From: a virus
Strand: one strand, 5' to 3'
IMG/VR virus record: IMGVR_UViG_3300047440_000214
Coordinates: 1 to 34,449 of that record
DNA: 34,449 nucleotides
Notes under the pieces: model-generated
Told to the model about the DNA's origin: nothing
Seen by the model: the letters and a program-made list of their open reading frames with translations, nothing else
Databases searched by the model: none
Position numbers and translations under genes: made by a program
Part shown: positions 6,056-13,650 of the stretch, one piece after another
Position numbering within the stretch: the first letter of the stretch is position 1
How the letters are laid out: every line of letters starts with the position of its first letter

Positions 6056-6988
6056 ATGCAAACCGATTGTGCATCAGCTGTCGCAAGTTCTGTAGAGAGC
6101 GATTACTCGGCCGAAACCGAGGCGCCCGACTGGCGCGCTCTGCTCGGTCTGCAGCACGGCATGCCAAACGAGCAGTACCAGCGCGGGCCCGGTGTCTCGA
6201 ACAGCGGCCTGAAGGCCCTGCGCAAGAGTCCCTGGCACTACCACGCGCTGCACCACCTGCCGCGGCCGAAGTGGTTCCTCGAGGACTTCGACGCCGACAC
6301 CACGACCGCGCTGTTCGCCGGCACGCTCTGCCACTGCGCCACGCTTGAGCCGCAGGAGTTCGACAAGCGCTACGTGGTCGGCCCCGAGGGCGTGAACAAG
6401 AACACCAAGGAGTGGAAGGCCTTCGTCCTGGCCAATGCGCCGCGCACCGTCATCAGCGCGAAGCAGTACGCCGTGGCCCATGGCCAGGCCGCCGCGTTGC
6501 GTGCCGTGCCGGCGGTGGCCGAGATCCTCGACGGAGGCGAGTGCGAAGTTTCGGGTTATTGGCTCGACCCGGCCACCGGCGTGCTGTGCCGCTGCCGGCC
6601 CGATTGCATGAACCGCACCTTCGGCACGCCCGATGCGCCGGCCATCATGCTGCTCGACCCGAAGACCACCACCGACGCCAGCGACGCTGCGGTGAAGAAC
6701 ACGATCGCGCGCTACGGCTACCACCATCAAGCGGAGTGGTATTCGCGCGGCATTGCCCAGGCGACAGGCCTGCCGGTGGCGGGCTTCATCTTCGCTTTCG
6801 TCGAGTCGAGCTACCCGTTTGCTTGCTCGGTGCACGAGATCGACCCCGACAGCTATGACGTGGCGCGGCGCGAGAACCGCGAGGCGCTGCAGCTGTATGC
6901 GGCCTGCACGCGCTCGGGCGTGTGGCCGGGCTACTCGCAGGAGGTGAAGTCGACAGGCCTGCCGCGCTGGGCCGGCGGGGGCGACTGA
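6056..6988 (+). CDS. RecE-like PD-(D/E)XK exonuclease
   Basis: The start is the ATG at 6056 after AGGGGACACGACA; earlier in-frame ATGs have no support. The 310-residue protein contains ALFAGTLCHCATLEPQEFD, the usual entry motif of phage RecE/exodeoxyribonuclease VIII-type nucleases. The nuclease core follows: CEVSGYWLDPATGVLCRCRPD (Asp183), IMLLDPKTTTDAS with D201-x-K203, and YGYHHQAEWYS (about 221-230). It should degrade one strand of a linear duplex 5' to 3', giving single strands for the Bet annealing protein encoded at 10068. It is the first gene of the plus-strand early operon, where lambda has exo. Confidence 0.85.
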   Translation: MQTDCASAVASSVESDYSAETEAPDWRALLGLQHGMPNEQYQRGPGVSNSGLKALRKSPWHYHALHHLPRPKWFLEDFDADTTTALFAGTLCHCATLEPQEFDKRYVVGPEGVNKNTKEWKAFVLANAPRTVISAKQYAVAHGQAAALRAVPAVAEILDGGECEVSGYWLDPATGVLCRCRPDCMNRTFGTPDAPAIMLLDPKTTTDASDAAVKNTIARYGYHHQAEWYSRGIAQATGLPVAGFIFAFVESSYPFACSVHEIDPDSYDVARRENREALQLYAACTRSGVWPGYSQEVKSTGLPRWAGGGD

Positions 6989-7197
6989 TGACGCGCGAGC
7001 CTGGCCGTGTGGCGCGCGAGCTGCGCGAGCTCGAGCACGATCCGAGCGACTGGATCGAAGGGCCATGCGAGCCGCGCCGGCTGTCAATCCACGAGCCATG
7101 GCACCGGCTCGACCGTGGCGTGCTGCTTGTCCTCGTGCTGCTCGCCCTCGTTGGTGCGGTGGCCTTCGTGCGCTGGGTGTGGAACTGGCTGCAGTGA
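6988..7197 (+). CDS. Small single-pass membrane protein, 69 aa
   Basis: The ATG at 6988 overlaps the exonuclease stop (TGATG). The N-terminal 45 residues are highly charged (REPGRVARELRELEHDPSDW), and the C-terminal end is one hydrophobic helix, GVLLVLVLLALVGAVAFVRW (about 44-63). The topology suggests a cytoplasmic N-terminus anchored by its tail. No family recognised; membrane-anchored small proteins in this part of temperate phages are sometimes exclusion factors, but nothing here shows that. Confidence 0.65.
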   Translation: MTREPGRVARELRELEHDPSDWIEGPCEPRRLSIHEPWHRLDRGVLLVLVLLALVGAVAFVRWVWNWLQ

Positions 7198-7204
7198 TCG
7201 CGCC

Positions 7205-7441
7205 ATGCCCACCTTGAACGTCTATGTGACTCGTGATCTCAGGGCGGAAATGCGCGAGTTCGATTTGAACTGGTCGTCGATTGCAGCCGCTGCTTTCCGC
7301 AGCGCGATCGACGCCGAGAACGATGCCGTGAGAGCAAGGCCACGGTGCAAGAAGCCCAGCGAATTCGAGTGCGTCACGGCCCGGCGTGACTTGCTCGAAC
7401 AAACAAACCACCGGGACAGCGAGAACCAACATGGCTACTAA
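7205..7441 (+). CDS. Ribbon-helix-helix-like small protein, 78 aa
   Basis: The N-terminal half, MPTLNVYVTRDLRAEMREFD with NWSSIAAAAFRSAIDAE, has the strand-helix-helix spacing of CopG/Arc-type DNA-binding proteins (strand LNVYVTR, helix RDLRAEMREF, second helix SSIAAAAFRSAI). The C-terminal 35 residues are polar and run 11 bases into the next gene. It may be an autoregulator of this operon. No partner toxin is visible next to it. Confidence 0.65.
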   Translation: MPTLNVYVTRDLRAEMREFDLNWSSIAAAAFRSAIDAENDAVRARPRCKKPSEFECVTARRDLLEQTNHRDSENQHGY

Positions 7442-8315
7442 GAAAACTGAAACGAGCACCCCTGCTGAGCAGGTTTACGACTTCAAACTGCAAGAGGAGG
7501 CGATCACGTTCCATATCAAAGGCACTTCGCCTCTCCTGCTGAATCGCATGACCACGAAATCGAAGATGGTGCTGCTCGCACCGCAGAAGAAGACCACGGC
7601 CGACAAGGCTGCATCGCTCAAGCATGACCCTGTGGCCGAGTTCCGTGCCTCACCGTATCGCCTGCGCGCTGACGATGCGCCGACGCTGCTCGCGCTGCTG
7701 CCGACGATGTTCAAGCAGGCGATGGGGCTGGCAGCGCTCGACGTGCCGGGCATGAAGAAGTCGCAGGTTCTGCGCCTGACGCGCGTCGATTGGGATCGCA
7801 TCCCTGTGTGGGGCCTACCTCAATTGCACATGGCCGTCGTGCGCAATTCGGACATCAACCACACGCCCGACGTTCGCACCCGATGCATCGTTGCCAACTG
7901 GGCGACCGAGCTGACGATGTACTACTCGCCGCAACTGCTGCGCACCCAGGCCATCGCGAACCTGCTGCACTCGGCCGGCATCTCGTCAGGCATCGGCGAA
8001 TGGCGGCAAGGCAAAGGCTCCAGTTCGTTCGGTGGCTTCTGCATCTGCACGGCTGACGATGCCGAGTATCTGATGATCAAGAAACACGGCGGGCGCGCTG
8101 CGCAGCTCGCCGCAATGGAAGCGGCGGAGCCGTTCGACGACGAGGCCGAGGAGCTGATCGCGTGGTTCGAGGATGAGGTCGTCGTCAAGCGCGGTAACAA
8201 GGCCGCAGCGCGCCGTTCACCCGACAAGCACGGCGACGATGGTGTGCCGCCCGTGGTCGGTGCGACAAAGGGCGGCTATCGCGGCAACGGTAGCAGCGCG
8301 ACGGTGGCAGCATGA
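7431..8315 (+). CDS. Conserved phage protein of the recombination region, 294 aa
   Basis: The start is the ATG at 7431 (MATKKTETSTPAEQVYDFKL). The core begins ITFHIKGTSPLLLNRM and continues through FRASPYRL, LLPTMFKQAMGLAALDVPGM and a conserved-looking GISSGIGEWRQGKGSSSFGG F. This ordering (a GTSPLL strand, a helix that selects a substrate or partner, then a Gly-rich GIGEWR loop) recurs in conserved phage proteins near recombination genes. It distantly recalls ferredoxin-like RAMP proteins; that last point is an impression. It lies between the exonuclease and Bet, where other phages encode a single-strand binding or nuclease-inhibitor protein. Confidence 0.7.
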   Translation: MATKKTETSTPAEQVYDFKLQEEAITFHIKGTSPLLLNRMTTKSKMVLLAPQKKTTADKAASLKHDPVAEFRASPYRLRADDAPTLLALLPTMFKQAMGLAALDVPGMKKSQVLRLTRVDWDRIPVWGLPQLHMAVVRNSDINHTPDVRTRCIVANWATELTMYYSPQLLRTQAIANLLHSAGISSGIGEWRQGKGSSSFGGFCICTADDAEYLMIKKHGGRAAQLAAMEAAEPFDDEAEELIAWFEDEVVVKRGNKAAARRSPDKHGDDGVPPVVGATKGGYRGNGSSATVAA

Positions 8316-8815
8316 GCCCGGCTCGACGCAAGCCTGCCGACAGCGATGAGAAGCGGAGCATCCAGGCTGCGCTTGCGGAGCTCGAGCAAGGTGACTATGG
8401 CCTGACTGCCGAGGCCGTGATCGAAGCGGCACGCAAACCGTCGAGCCCACTGCACCGGCTGTTTGAGTGGGACGTCAAGCGCGCGGCCTACCAACATTGG
8501 TTGGTGCAGGCGCGCGAGGTGATCGGCACCTACAAGGTGACGACGGTCACGAGCACGACAACCTACAAGGTGCCGTTCTACGCCCACAACCCAAAGGCCC
8601 CAGCGGGCCAGCAGGGCTACGTGACCGTCGACCAGATGCGAACCGATGCAGATCTCGCGCACGAGCACCTCGTCGCCGAGTTCACCCGGGTTCGTTCGGC
8701 CCTCGATCGAGCGCGTGGCTATGCGGTGACCCTCGGCCGCTCGCAGGAGATCGACGGATTGATCGAGCAGGTCGTCGGCATTCACCAGCGGTTCGATGAC
8801 CGCAACGCGGCGTGA
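8312..8815 (+). CDS. Hypothetical phage protein, 167 aa
   Basis: Start and upstream stop overlap as ATGA. The N-terminal part is helical and acidic/basic (DEKRSIQAALAELEQGDYGL), the centre has a Thr-rich strand region (YKVTTVTSTTTYKVPFYAHN), and the C-terminal third is helical (EHLVAEFTRVRSALDRARGY). No motif or family is recognised. It is the last gene before the GGNNN array, so it marks the upstream border of that element. Confidence 0.65.
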   Translation: MSPARRKPADSDEKRSIQAALAELEQGDYGLTAEAVIEAARKPSSPLHRLFEWDVKRAAYQHWLVQAREVIGTYKVTTVTSTTTYKVPFYAHNPKAPAGQQGYVTVDQMRTDADLAHEHLVAEFTRVRSALDRARGYAVTLGRSQEIDGLIEQVVGIHQRFDDRNAA

Positions 8816-10015
8816 GGTTCTGCGATGGCACGGAAGGCAGGCAAGGGCCGGCCGGGAACGGCGCGGCATGGCATGGGGAGGAATGGATTGGTGTGGCCGG
8901 GCCGGGAGAGGCAGGCAAGGCGGGGCGCGGCGCGGTATGGCAGGGCGCTGCAGGGCGGGGTCGGGTTTGGCAAGGCAGGATAGGTTTGGCGCAGCACGGC
9001 GCGGCTTGGTGAGGGCCGGAATGGCGAGCAATGGCGAGGCCGGTTAGGTGTGACGGGGCGATGCTGGGTCAGGCACGGCCAGGGCCGGCGAGGCAGGCGG
9101 GGTGCGGTCTGTCAAGGCACTGCTTGGTCTGGCATGGCGTGATGAGGCAGGCAACGCATGGCCGGGTTCGGCGGAGCAAGTCAGGGCCGGGCATGGATAG
9201 GCAGGCATGGAAGGCGGGGTCAGGTCTGGCGCGATTGGGTCCGGCGTGGCGCGGCAGGCTGGGCCGGGCATCGATGGGCTGTGCCAGGCGTGGTCAGGTT
9301 GCGCTCGGCGGGTTCTTACCCGGCATGGCGTGGCGTGGCTGGCAGGGCTGGGGTCGATGGGGCATCGCACTGTTTGGCGCGGGTAGGCAGGCGCGAACAG
9401 GTGAAGCACGGCTAGGCCGGGATCGGTGCGGTGTGGCATTGCGCGGATGGGCAGGCAGTGATGGGCGCGGCTAGGCCGGGACTGGCGTGGAGTGTTCGGG
9501 AACGGTTCGGGTTGGCAGGCGTGATTAGGACGGGCGCAGCAAGGCATGGCGCGGCCGGGAGTGGTCGGGATGGGGCCGGTGTGGCAGGCGTGACTCGGCA
9601 ACGCTGGGCGTGGATAGGTCGGGTCGGGCAAGGCAGGTACGGCTCGGCGGGGCAACGCGGGTTCCGGCAGCGACCGGCATGGCAGGCGTGGACGGTACTG
9701 GTGTGGCAAGGCTTGGCAGTGCTAGGCAAGGCAGGCACGGCGAGGCGCTGCTTGGCAAGGCCGGGCGTGGATAGGCCGGCATGGATAGGCCGGCATGGAT
9801 GGCTCAGGAGCAGCACGGCGGGTCCGGGCGAGGCAGACGAGGTCGGACGAGGTATGGCTAGGCGAGGCCTGGCAGTGCGCGGCAAGGCATGGCAGGTTTG
9901 GATCGGCTCGGTGCAGCAAGTCTCGGAAAGGCCGGGCCTGGATAGGCTGGGCAGGCACGTCGAGGCGAGGCGAGGAATGCGATGGCAAGGCAAGGGCAGG
10001 CTGGCACGAATGCAG
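8816..10015. repeat. 1.2-kb degenerate GGNNN pentanucleotide array
   Basis: For about 1200 bases the plus strand is built from units of five starting with GG, most often GGC plus two variable bases, for example GGCAAGGCATGGCAGG at 9881-9896. The phase slips occasionally by one base (GGCAGGC). Units are not identical; only the GG spacing is kept. The plus strand is strongly G-biased. Because 5 is not a multiple of 3, all three frames on both strands are open for long stretches and give Gly/Ala/Arg/Trp-rich (plus) or Pro/Ala/Leu/Ser-rich (minus) nonsense peptides. No gene, tRNA or CRISPR is seen. A 14-bp unit (ggataggccggcat) is repeated twice near 9769-9796. The array ends about 50 bases before bet. 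Confidence 0.85.
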
Positions 10016-10067
10016 CCCCTCGGGCACCAAGGTGTTCCTGGGAGTGCGTTTTCACACGGAGGCACTT

Positions 10068-10907
10068 ATGAGCAATGAAGTAGCAGAGCGCGCCACACCG
10101 CGCGTGTCCCTGGTCGCCAAAATGGCCGGCCGATTCAACGTCGAGCCCACGAAGCTCATGGCGACGCTGAAGGCGACGGCCTTCAAAAGCGACAAGGCAA
10201 TCTCCGACGAACAGATGATGGCGCTGCTGGTTGTCGCCGACCAGTACGACCTCAACCCGTTCACGAAAGAGATCTTCGCTTTCCCCGACAGCAAGGGGGG
10301 CGGCATCGTGCCGGTGGTGAGCGTCGACGGCTGGACTCGGATCATCAACGAGCACACGCAGTTCGATGGCGTGACCTTCGAGACCACCATCGGCGACGAT
10401 GGCGCCGAGTGCACCTGCACGATCTTCCGCAAGGACCGCGCGCACCCTACCGTCATCACTGAGTATTTCGCCGAGTGCAAGCGCGGCACCGCGCCCTGGT
10501 CGTCGCACCCACGCCGCATGCTGCGCCACAAGGCGCTCATTCAATGCGCACGAGTGGCGTTCGGTTTCGCTGGTGTCTTCGACGAAGACGAGGCGCAGCG
10601 CATCGTGAAGAACATGGGCGAGGCCGAGGAAGTCGTCACCGCCGACGGCGAGATCATCACGCCGGCCGTCAAACCATCGGCCGCCGAGGCAGTCGCCGCG
10701 CGCCGAGCTGCACGCCAGAAGGCCGCAGCGCAACAAGCCGAGGTGAAGCCCGCCGACCGCAAGCCCGCCTCGGCCTTCATCGAGGCCGTCAATGCCGCGC
10801 CCGATGCCGAAGCCGCGGCCATCGTGCTCGACGAAGCGCGCAGCACGCTCACCGAGGAAGAGCAGCAGCAGGTGAGCCAGGCCTACAGCGCGAGGTGGCA
10901 GCCATGA
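10068..10907 (+). CDS. bet: Bet/RecT-family single-strand annealing protein
   Basis: The start is the ATG at 10068 after CACGGAGGCACTT; the frame upstream is open only because of the repeat array. The 279-residue product has the Bet core: DEQMMALLVVADQYDLNPFT, then KEIFAFPDSKGGGIVPVVSV and DGWTRIINEH, then HPRRMLRHKALIQCARVAFG. It binds single-stranded DNA and anneals complementary strands, working with the RecE-like nuclease at 6056. The C-terminal third is Ala/Glu-rich and flexible, as usual. The distance between nuclease and annealase, more than 3 kb with the array between, is unusual. Confidence 0.93.
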   Translation: MSNEVAERATPRVSLVAKMAGRFNVEPTKLMATLKATAFKSDKAISDEQMMALLVVADQYDLNPFTKEIFAFPDSKGGGIVPVVSVDGWTRIINEHTQFDGVTFETTIGDDGAECTCTIFRKDRAHPTVITEYFAECKRGTAPWSSHPRRMLRHKALIQCARVAFGFAGVFDEDEAQRIVKNMGEAEEVVTADGEIITPAVKPSAAEAVAARRAARQKAAAQQAEVKPADRKPASAFIEAVNAAPDAEAAAIVLDEARSTLTEEEQQQVSQAYSARWQP

Positions 10908-11224
10908 GCATCACCATGTATGGCTACCTTCGCTCGCACTGCGCCATTTCTGCACACGAGGTCGCATATGTCTCGGAGCATCTGCTTGCGGAGGTTCTGT
11001 GTTGGAGCCCGAGCGACTGGCGCGACGACCCCGAATGGCCTTGCGCCGCCATCGGCACGATGGACATCGAGCGCGTCGACCTGAGTCAGCTGGTGCCGCA
11101 CCAGGTGGCGCTGCTGCGCAAGAAGCAGACCGACCTGATGGCCGCTGCACAGGCCGCCAGCGTCGAGATCGACCGACAGATCAACGGCCTGCTGGCCATC
11201 GAGAACGCGGTGGTTTCACCATGA
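10904..11224 (+). CDS. Hypothetical phage protein, 106 aa
   Basis: The ATG overlaps the bet stop as ATGA. The N-terminal part is compact and aromatic (MSITMYGYLRSHCAISAHEV, then VLCWSPSDWRDDPEWPCAAI), the C-terminal half is a helix with many Gln and Ala (LRKKQTDLMAAAQAASVEID). The helix may mediate oligomerisation. No family recognised. Its tight coupling to bet suggests a recombination or DNA-metabolism role, as inference only. Confidence 0.65.
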   Translation: MSITMYGYLRSHCAISAHEVAYVSEHLLAEVLCWSPSDWRDDPEWPCAAIGTMDIERVDLSQLVPHQVALLRKKQTDLMAAAQAASVEIDRQINGLLAIENAVVSP

Positions 11225-11442
11225 GCACGCTCGCATCAACCCGGATCTATTTGGTCGAGTCGACGAACGGCGCTGGCGAGCGGTTGCTGCGTGCGTCGAA
11301 CAAGTCGCGCGCCGTGCGTCAGGCTGTTACGGCACGCATCGCTACGCAGGCGGACCTCGAGCGCCTGATCGCGCAGGGCATCAAGGTCGAAGGCTCGGAG
11401 CCTGATCGTCGGCCGAAGGCTCGCGCGCAGAGGAGAGCGTGA
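11221..11442 (+). CDS. Hypothetical phage protein, 73 aa
   Basis: The start ATG at 11221 overlaps the previous stop (ATGA). The product begins MSTLASTRIYLVESTNGAGE and continues RLLRASNKSRAVRQAVTARI, a strand followed by a basic helix, then ends in a basic Arg/Lys tail. Short proteins with a RIYLV...RLVRA start are common in proteobacterial phages without known role. Nothing else can be said. Confidence 0.6.
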   Translation: MSTLASTRIYLVESTNGAGERLLRASNKSRAVRQAVTARIATQADLERLIAQGIKVEGSEPDRRPKARAQRRA

Positions 11443-11633
11443 TGGACGAAGAGACCGCCAAATTCACGCCGCTGCTATGCAACCAGGGCGAAGGCCTGCG
11501 GTTGCTGCAACTGCTGCAGGAAGCGCTCGGCATCCCCGACCGGGCGCGACGCTTCACAGTGACGTTTGCGGCCGGCGAGCCGGTCGTCGTGAGCGTCGAG
11601 TATCTACCGCAGACCAAGGAAAACCATGTTTGA
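11442..11633 (+). CDS. Hypothetical phage protein, 63 aa
   Basis: The ATG at 11442 has the upstream AGGAGAG and overlaps the previous stop as TGATG; an in-frame GTG directly before it is less well placed. The product (MDEETAKFTPLLCNQGEGLR) has a helix LRLLQLLQEALGIP and a beta segment FTVTFAAGEPVVVSVEYLPQ. Such a helix-strand pair is frequent in small phage DNA-metabolism proteins. Its end overlaps the next gene by 8 bases. Confidence 0.6.
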   Translation: MDEETAKFTPLLCNQGEGLRLLQLLQEALGIPDRARRFTVTFAAGEPVVVSVEYLPQTKENHV

Positions 11634-12210
11634 ACTCACCCGCCCCACCACCGTGCTGCTCGGCAGCGTCACCAACCGCGGCGAGCTGCACGGCGAGGAC
11701 AAGGTGCCCGCCGTCTCGCTGGGCCTCACCATCGTGACGAGCGCGGCCATCCTCGATTCCTTGTGCCCCGAGGTGCGTGCCCTGCTGCGCGCGCCCGGCG
11801 TCGATGCGGTGTCGCTCAAGACCATCTGCCAGGGCTGGACGGTGCTGGTCGACCACGGCATCGACGTGGACGAGCCCATCAAGCTGTGCGGCTGCAAGAT
11901 CGACAAGTTCAAGGTGTCGCCGAAGGACGATGACGCCGTTGAGTTGCGCCTGCGCGTGGCCTCGAGCGACCTCACGCCGCTGCGCCTGGGCCTGCTCGGC
12001 ATGAAGGTTCAGCAGGAGATCGTCGTCAAGATGACCGCGCCGAAGGGTGCCACGCAGACCAGCGACGACGACACCATCAAGGCGATGAAGAAGCAGCACG
12101 AGCAGGAAGCCGCTGGCCAGGAGCGCCTCGACGCAGGCGAGCAAGACACCCCGCTCAAGGCCCTGACGCGAGGCGTCAAGGCCAAGGCCAAGCGCCAGCT
12201 CGCTGCCTGA
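11626..12210 (+). CDS. Conserved phage protein of the bet operon, 194 aa
   Basis: The product starts MFELTRPTTVLLGSVTNRGE and is mostly beta up to about residue 145 (VPAVSLGLTIVTSAAILDSL, LCGCKIDKFKVSPKDDDAVE, LRLRVASSDLTPLRLGLLGM), followed by a charged, Lys/Gln-rich tail. The beta-rich body plus flexible tail, and the place behind bet, would fit a single-strand-binding or accessory recombination protein, but no OB-fold signature can be confirmed by eye. It is the last gene before a 255-base gap. Confidence 0.65.
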   Translation: MFELTRPTTVLLGSVTNRGELHGEDKVPAVSLGLTIVTSAAILDSLCPEVRALLRAPGVDAVSLKTICQGWTVLVDHGIDVDEPIKLCGCKIDKFKVSPKDDDAVELRLRVASSDLTPLRLGLLGMKVQQEIVVKMTAPKGATQTSDDDTIKAMKKQHEQEAAGQERLDAGEQDTPLKALTRGVKAKAKRQLAA

Positions 12211-12465
12211 ATCGCCCTGTCCGGCGGTTTACCTTCCCTGCAACCACAGTTGCGCTCGTTGGTTTCCTGAACTACCCTTCAGGCCACGCAAAAAACAGGT
12301 TTACCGGGCGCCGTTGGTGTTCGCTTTGCGCTGACGTTCGCGTTTCCTCCCTCGGAGCGTCGGCCGTGCCGGGCTACTTCTCAGCGACTTCCAAGCCGGC
12401 ACCTTGGACACCGACTCCCAGCCCTTACCCAGGGCCGGGCGCCTTCTTTCTTTTCTGGAGATGAC
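12211..12465 (+). other. Non-coding gap with small hairpins and spaced GGTTT elements
   Basis: No gene is supported. GGTTTACC occurs at 12226-12233 and 12298-12305, with GGTTTCC (12261-12267) midway, giving spacings of 35 and 37 bases. Two small hairpins lie between them (GCAAC-CACA-GTTGC at about 12240-12253 and CCTGAA...TTCAGG at about 12266-12283). Neither is followed by a T-run, so they are not standard terminators. The region may carry the promoter and control sites for the accessory cassette that follows. Confidence 0.4.
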
Positions 12466-12708
12466 ATGCCCGACGAGCTTTCAAAGGAAACCATCGTGCG
12501 TGCGCACGAGCAGCACATCAGCGCCCGCTTCGAGCGCTGGCTGCGCGAGCCCACGGTTCGCCTGCTGGTGAGCATGATTCCGCCAGGCCCTGCACCCGAG
12601 CTGGTGCAGACGCTGCTGCGTGAGGCCTACACAAGCGGAGCCGACGCAAGCATGGGCTTCGTGGTTGGCGAGCTGGCCACCCGCATGCTCAAGGCAGAGA
12701 AGCCATGA
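12466..12708 (+). CDS. Hypothetical phage protein, 80 aa
   Basis: The ATG at 12466 follows GGAGATGAC, a good Shine-Dalgarno, and opens the accessory cassette. The product (MPDELSKETIVRAHEQHISA) is largely helical, with ARFERWLREPTVRLLVSMIP and ELVQTLLREAYTSGADASMG. It is soluble and has no motif. Its stop overlaps the next start by 4 bases. Confidence 0.65.
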   Translation: MPDELSKETIVRAHEQHISARFERWLREPTVRLLVSMIPPGPAPELVQTLLREAYTSGADASMGFVVGELATRMLKAEKP

Positions 12709-12929
12709 CCGGCCCTCAAATCAACGGCCCCGGCAAATACGACGACATCACGACCCTCGTACGCGACGTCACCGAAGCCGAGGGCGTCGCCTTGATCGTC
12801 ATCAACGGCAACAAGGGCCGGGGCTTCTCGGTGCAGGGCTCCGAGCGCTTCATCGAGCGCCTGCCGGACGTGCTCGAGGACATGGCCCGCAGCATCCGCG
12901 CGCAGCGGCAGACGGAGGCCGCACCATGA
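12705..12929 (+). CDS. Hypothetical phage protein, 74 aa
   Basis: The product MTGPQINGPGKYDDITTLVR contains GVALIVINGNKGRGFSVQGS, a strand-turn pattern that recurs in short conserved phage proteins of unknown role, then a helix ERFIERLPDVLEDMARSIRA. Start and stop both overlap neighbours as ATGA. No function can be assigned. Confidence 0.65.
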   Translation: MTGPQINGPGKYDDITTLVRDVTEAEGVALIVINGNKGRGFSVQGSERFIERLPDVLEDMARSIRAQRQTEAAP

Positions 12930-13303
12930 GCTTCACCGTGCCGAACAAGTACCGGGTGCGCAGTGGGCCGTATGGCACCGACGACAACGCGACGGACTTC
13001 GGTGCCTTCTTTGTCCCGAACAAGTTCGCGCGCACTGGTGCTCCCCTGAAGGTCATCGCCTGCTCCGACAGCGGCTGGGAGCACGTCAGCGTCAGCCTGC
13101 CGAACAGGTGCCCGACCTGGGACGAGATGTGCTTCATCAAAGACCTGTTCTGGAGCGACGACGAGGTCGTCATGCAACTGCACCCGCGTCGCGCCGACTA
13201 CGTGAACAACCATCCCTATTGCCTGCATCTGTGGCGACCGTTCAATGCGGCGCTTCCCCTGCCGCCGACTGAAGCGGTGGGCATTCCAGGCCTGGAGCGG
13301 TGA
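12926..13303 (+). CDS. DUF7694-like phage protein, 125 aa
   Basis: The product starts MSFTVPNKYRVRSGPYGTDD and contains APLKVIACSDSGWEHVSVSL, CPTWDEMCFIKDLFWSDDEV and HPYCLHLWRPFNAALPLPP. This ordered set (WEHVSVS, TWDEM..iKdlFW, LHLWRP) matches, as I recall it, a conserved phage domain of unknown function known as DUF7694. Coupled to both neighbours. Function unknown. Confidence 0.75.
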   Translation: MSFTVPNKYRVRSGPYGTDDNATDFGAFFVPNKFARTGAPLKVIACSDSGWEHVSVSLPNRCPTWDEMCFIKDLFWSDDEVVMQLHPRRADYVNNHPYCLHLWRPFNAALPLPPTEAVGIPGLER

Positions 13304-13305
13304 CC

Positions 13306-13650
13306 ATGCACCAGGTCACCCGCCTCCTGATCCGCACCGATGGCACGCAGCAGGTGCTGCCCGGCCCGGTGAGCTCGGCCGAGATCCACCAGCTGATCGA
13401 TGCCGAGTGCCTCGACACCGTGAGCCTCCATCACATGGGCCACCCGCTGCACGTGATGATGGTCGACGACCACGGCTATGAAACCGAGGAAGAGGTCGAC
13501 GGGCACATCTTCACCATGAAGCCCGTTCGAGCGCTGAAGCCGGTGAACGTCGAGGCCACGCGTCTCTACCACCTGAACTGCCAGCCAGGCACCACGCACC
13601 AGATCGTCGGCGACGTGGTGATCGTGCCCGACGAGGACTTCGAGCCATGA
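13306..13650 (+). CDS. DUF3846-like phage protein, 114 aa
   Basis: The ATG at 13306 is preferred over the GTG at 13300 because GGAG lies 8 bases before it. The N-terminal part MHQVTRLLIRTDGTQQVLPG with AEIHQLIDAECLDTVSL fits DUF3846-type proteins, and the end LYHLNCQPGTTHQIVGDVVI VPDEDFEP is the strongest landmark. These proteins are widespread in phages and mobile elements without known activity. Overlaps the next gene by 4 bases. Confidence 0.7.
   Translation: MHQVTRLLIRTDGTQQVLPGPVSSAEIHQLIDAECLDTVSLHHMGHPLHVMMVDDHGYETEEEVDGHIFTMKPVRALKPVNVEATRLYHLNCQPGTTHQIVGDVVIVPDEDFEP

Noticed and set aside
6074-7459. Minus-strand open frame of 461 codons opposite the exonuclease
   Set aside because: It is antisense to the RecE-like nuclease and two following genes, rich in Arg/Ala/Gly/His, and has no Shine-Dalgarno.
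8816-10015. CRISPR array or minisatellite
   Set aside because: No repeat of 20 or more bases alternates with unique spacers, and the five-base units are not identical, so neither definition fits.
8796-10065. Several long open frames on both strands (for example 9031-9474 and 9431-10078 on plus, 9044-9709 and 9412-10065 on minus)
   Set aside because: They arise from the GGNNN array, whose five-base period leaves all frames open and gives repetitive Gly/Ala/Arg/Trp or Pro/Ala/Leu peptides. They overlap one another and have no recognised domain.
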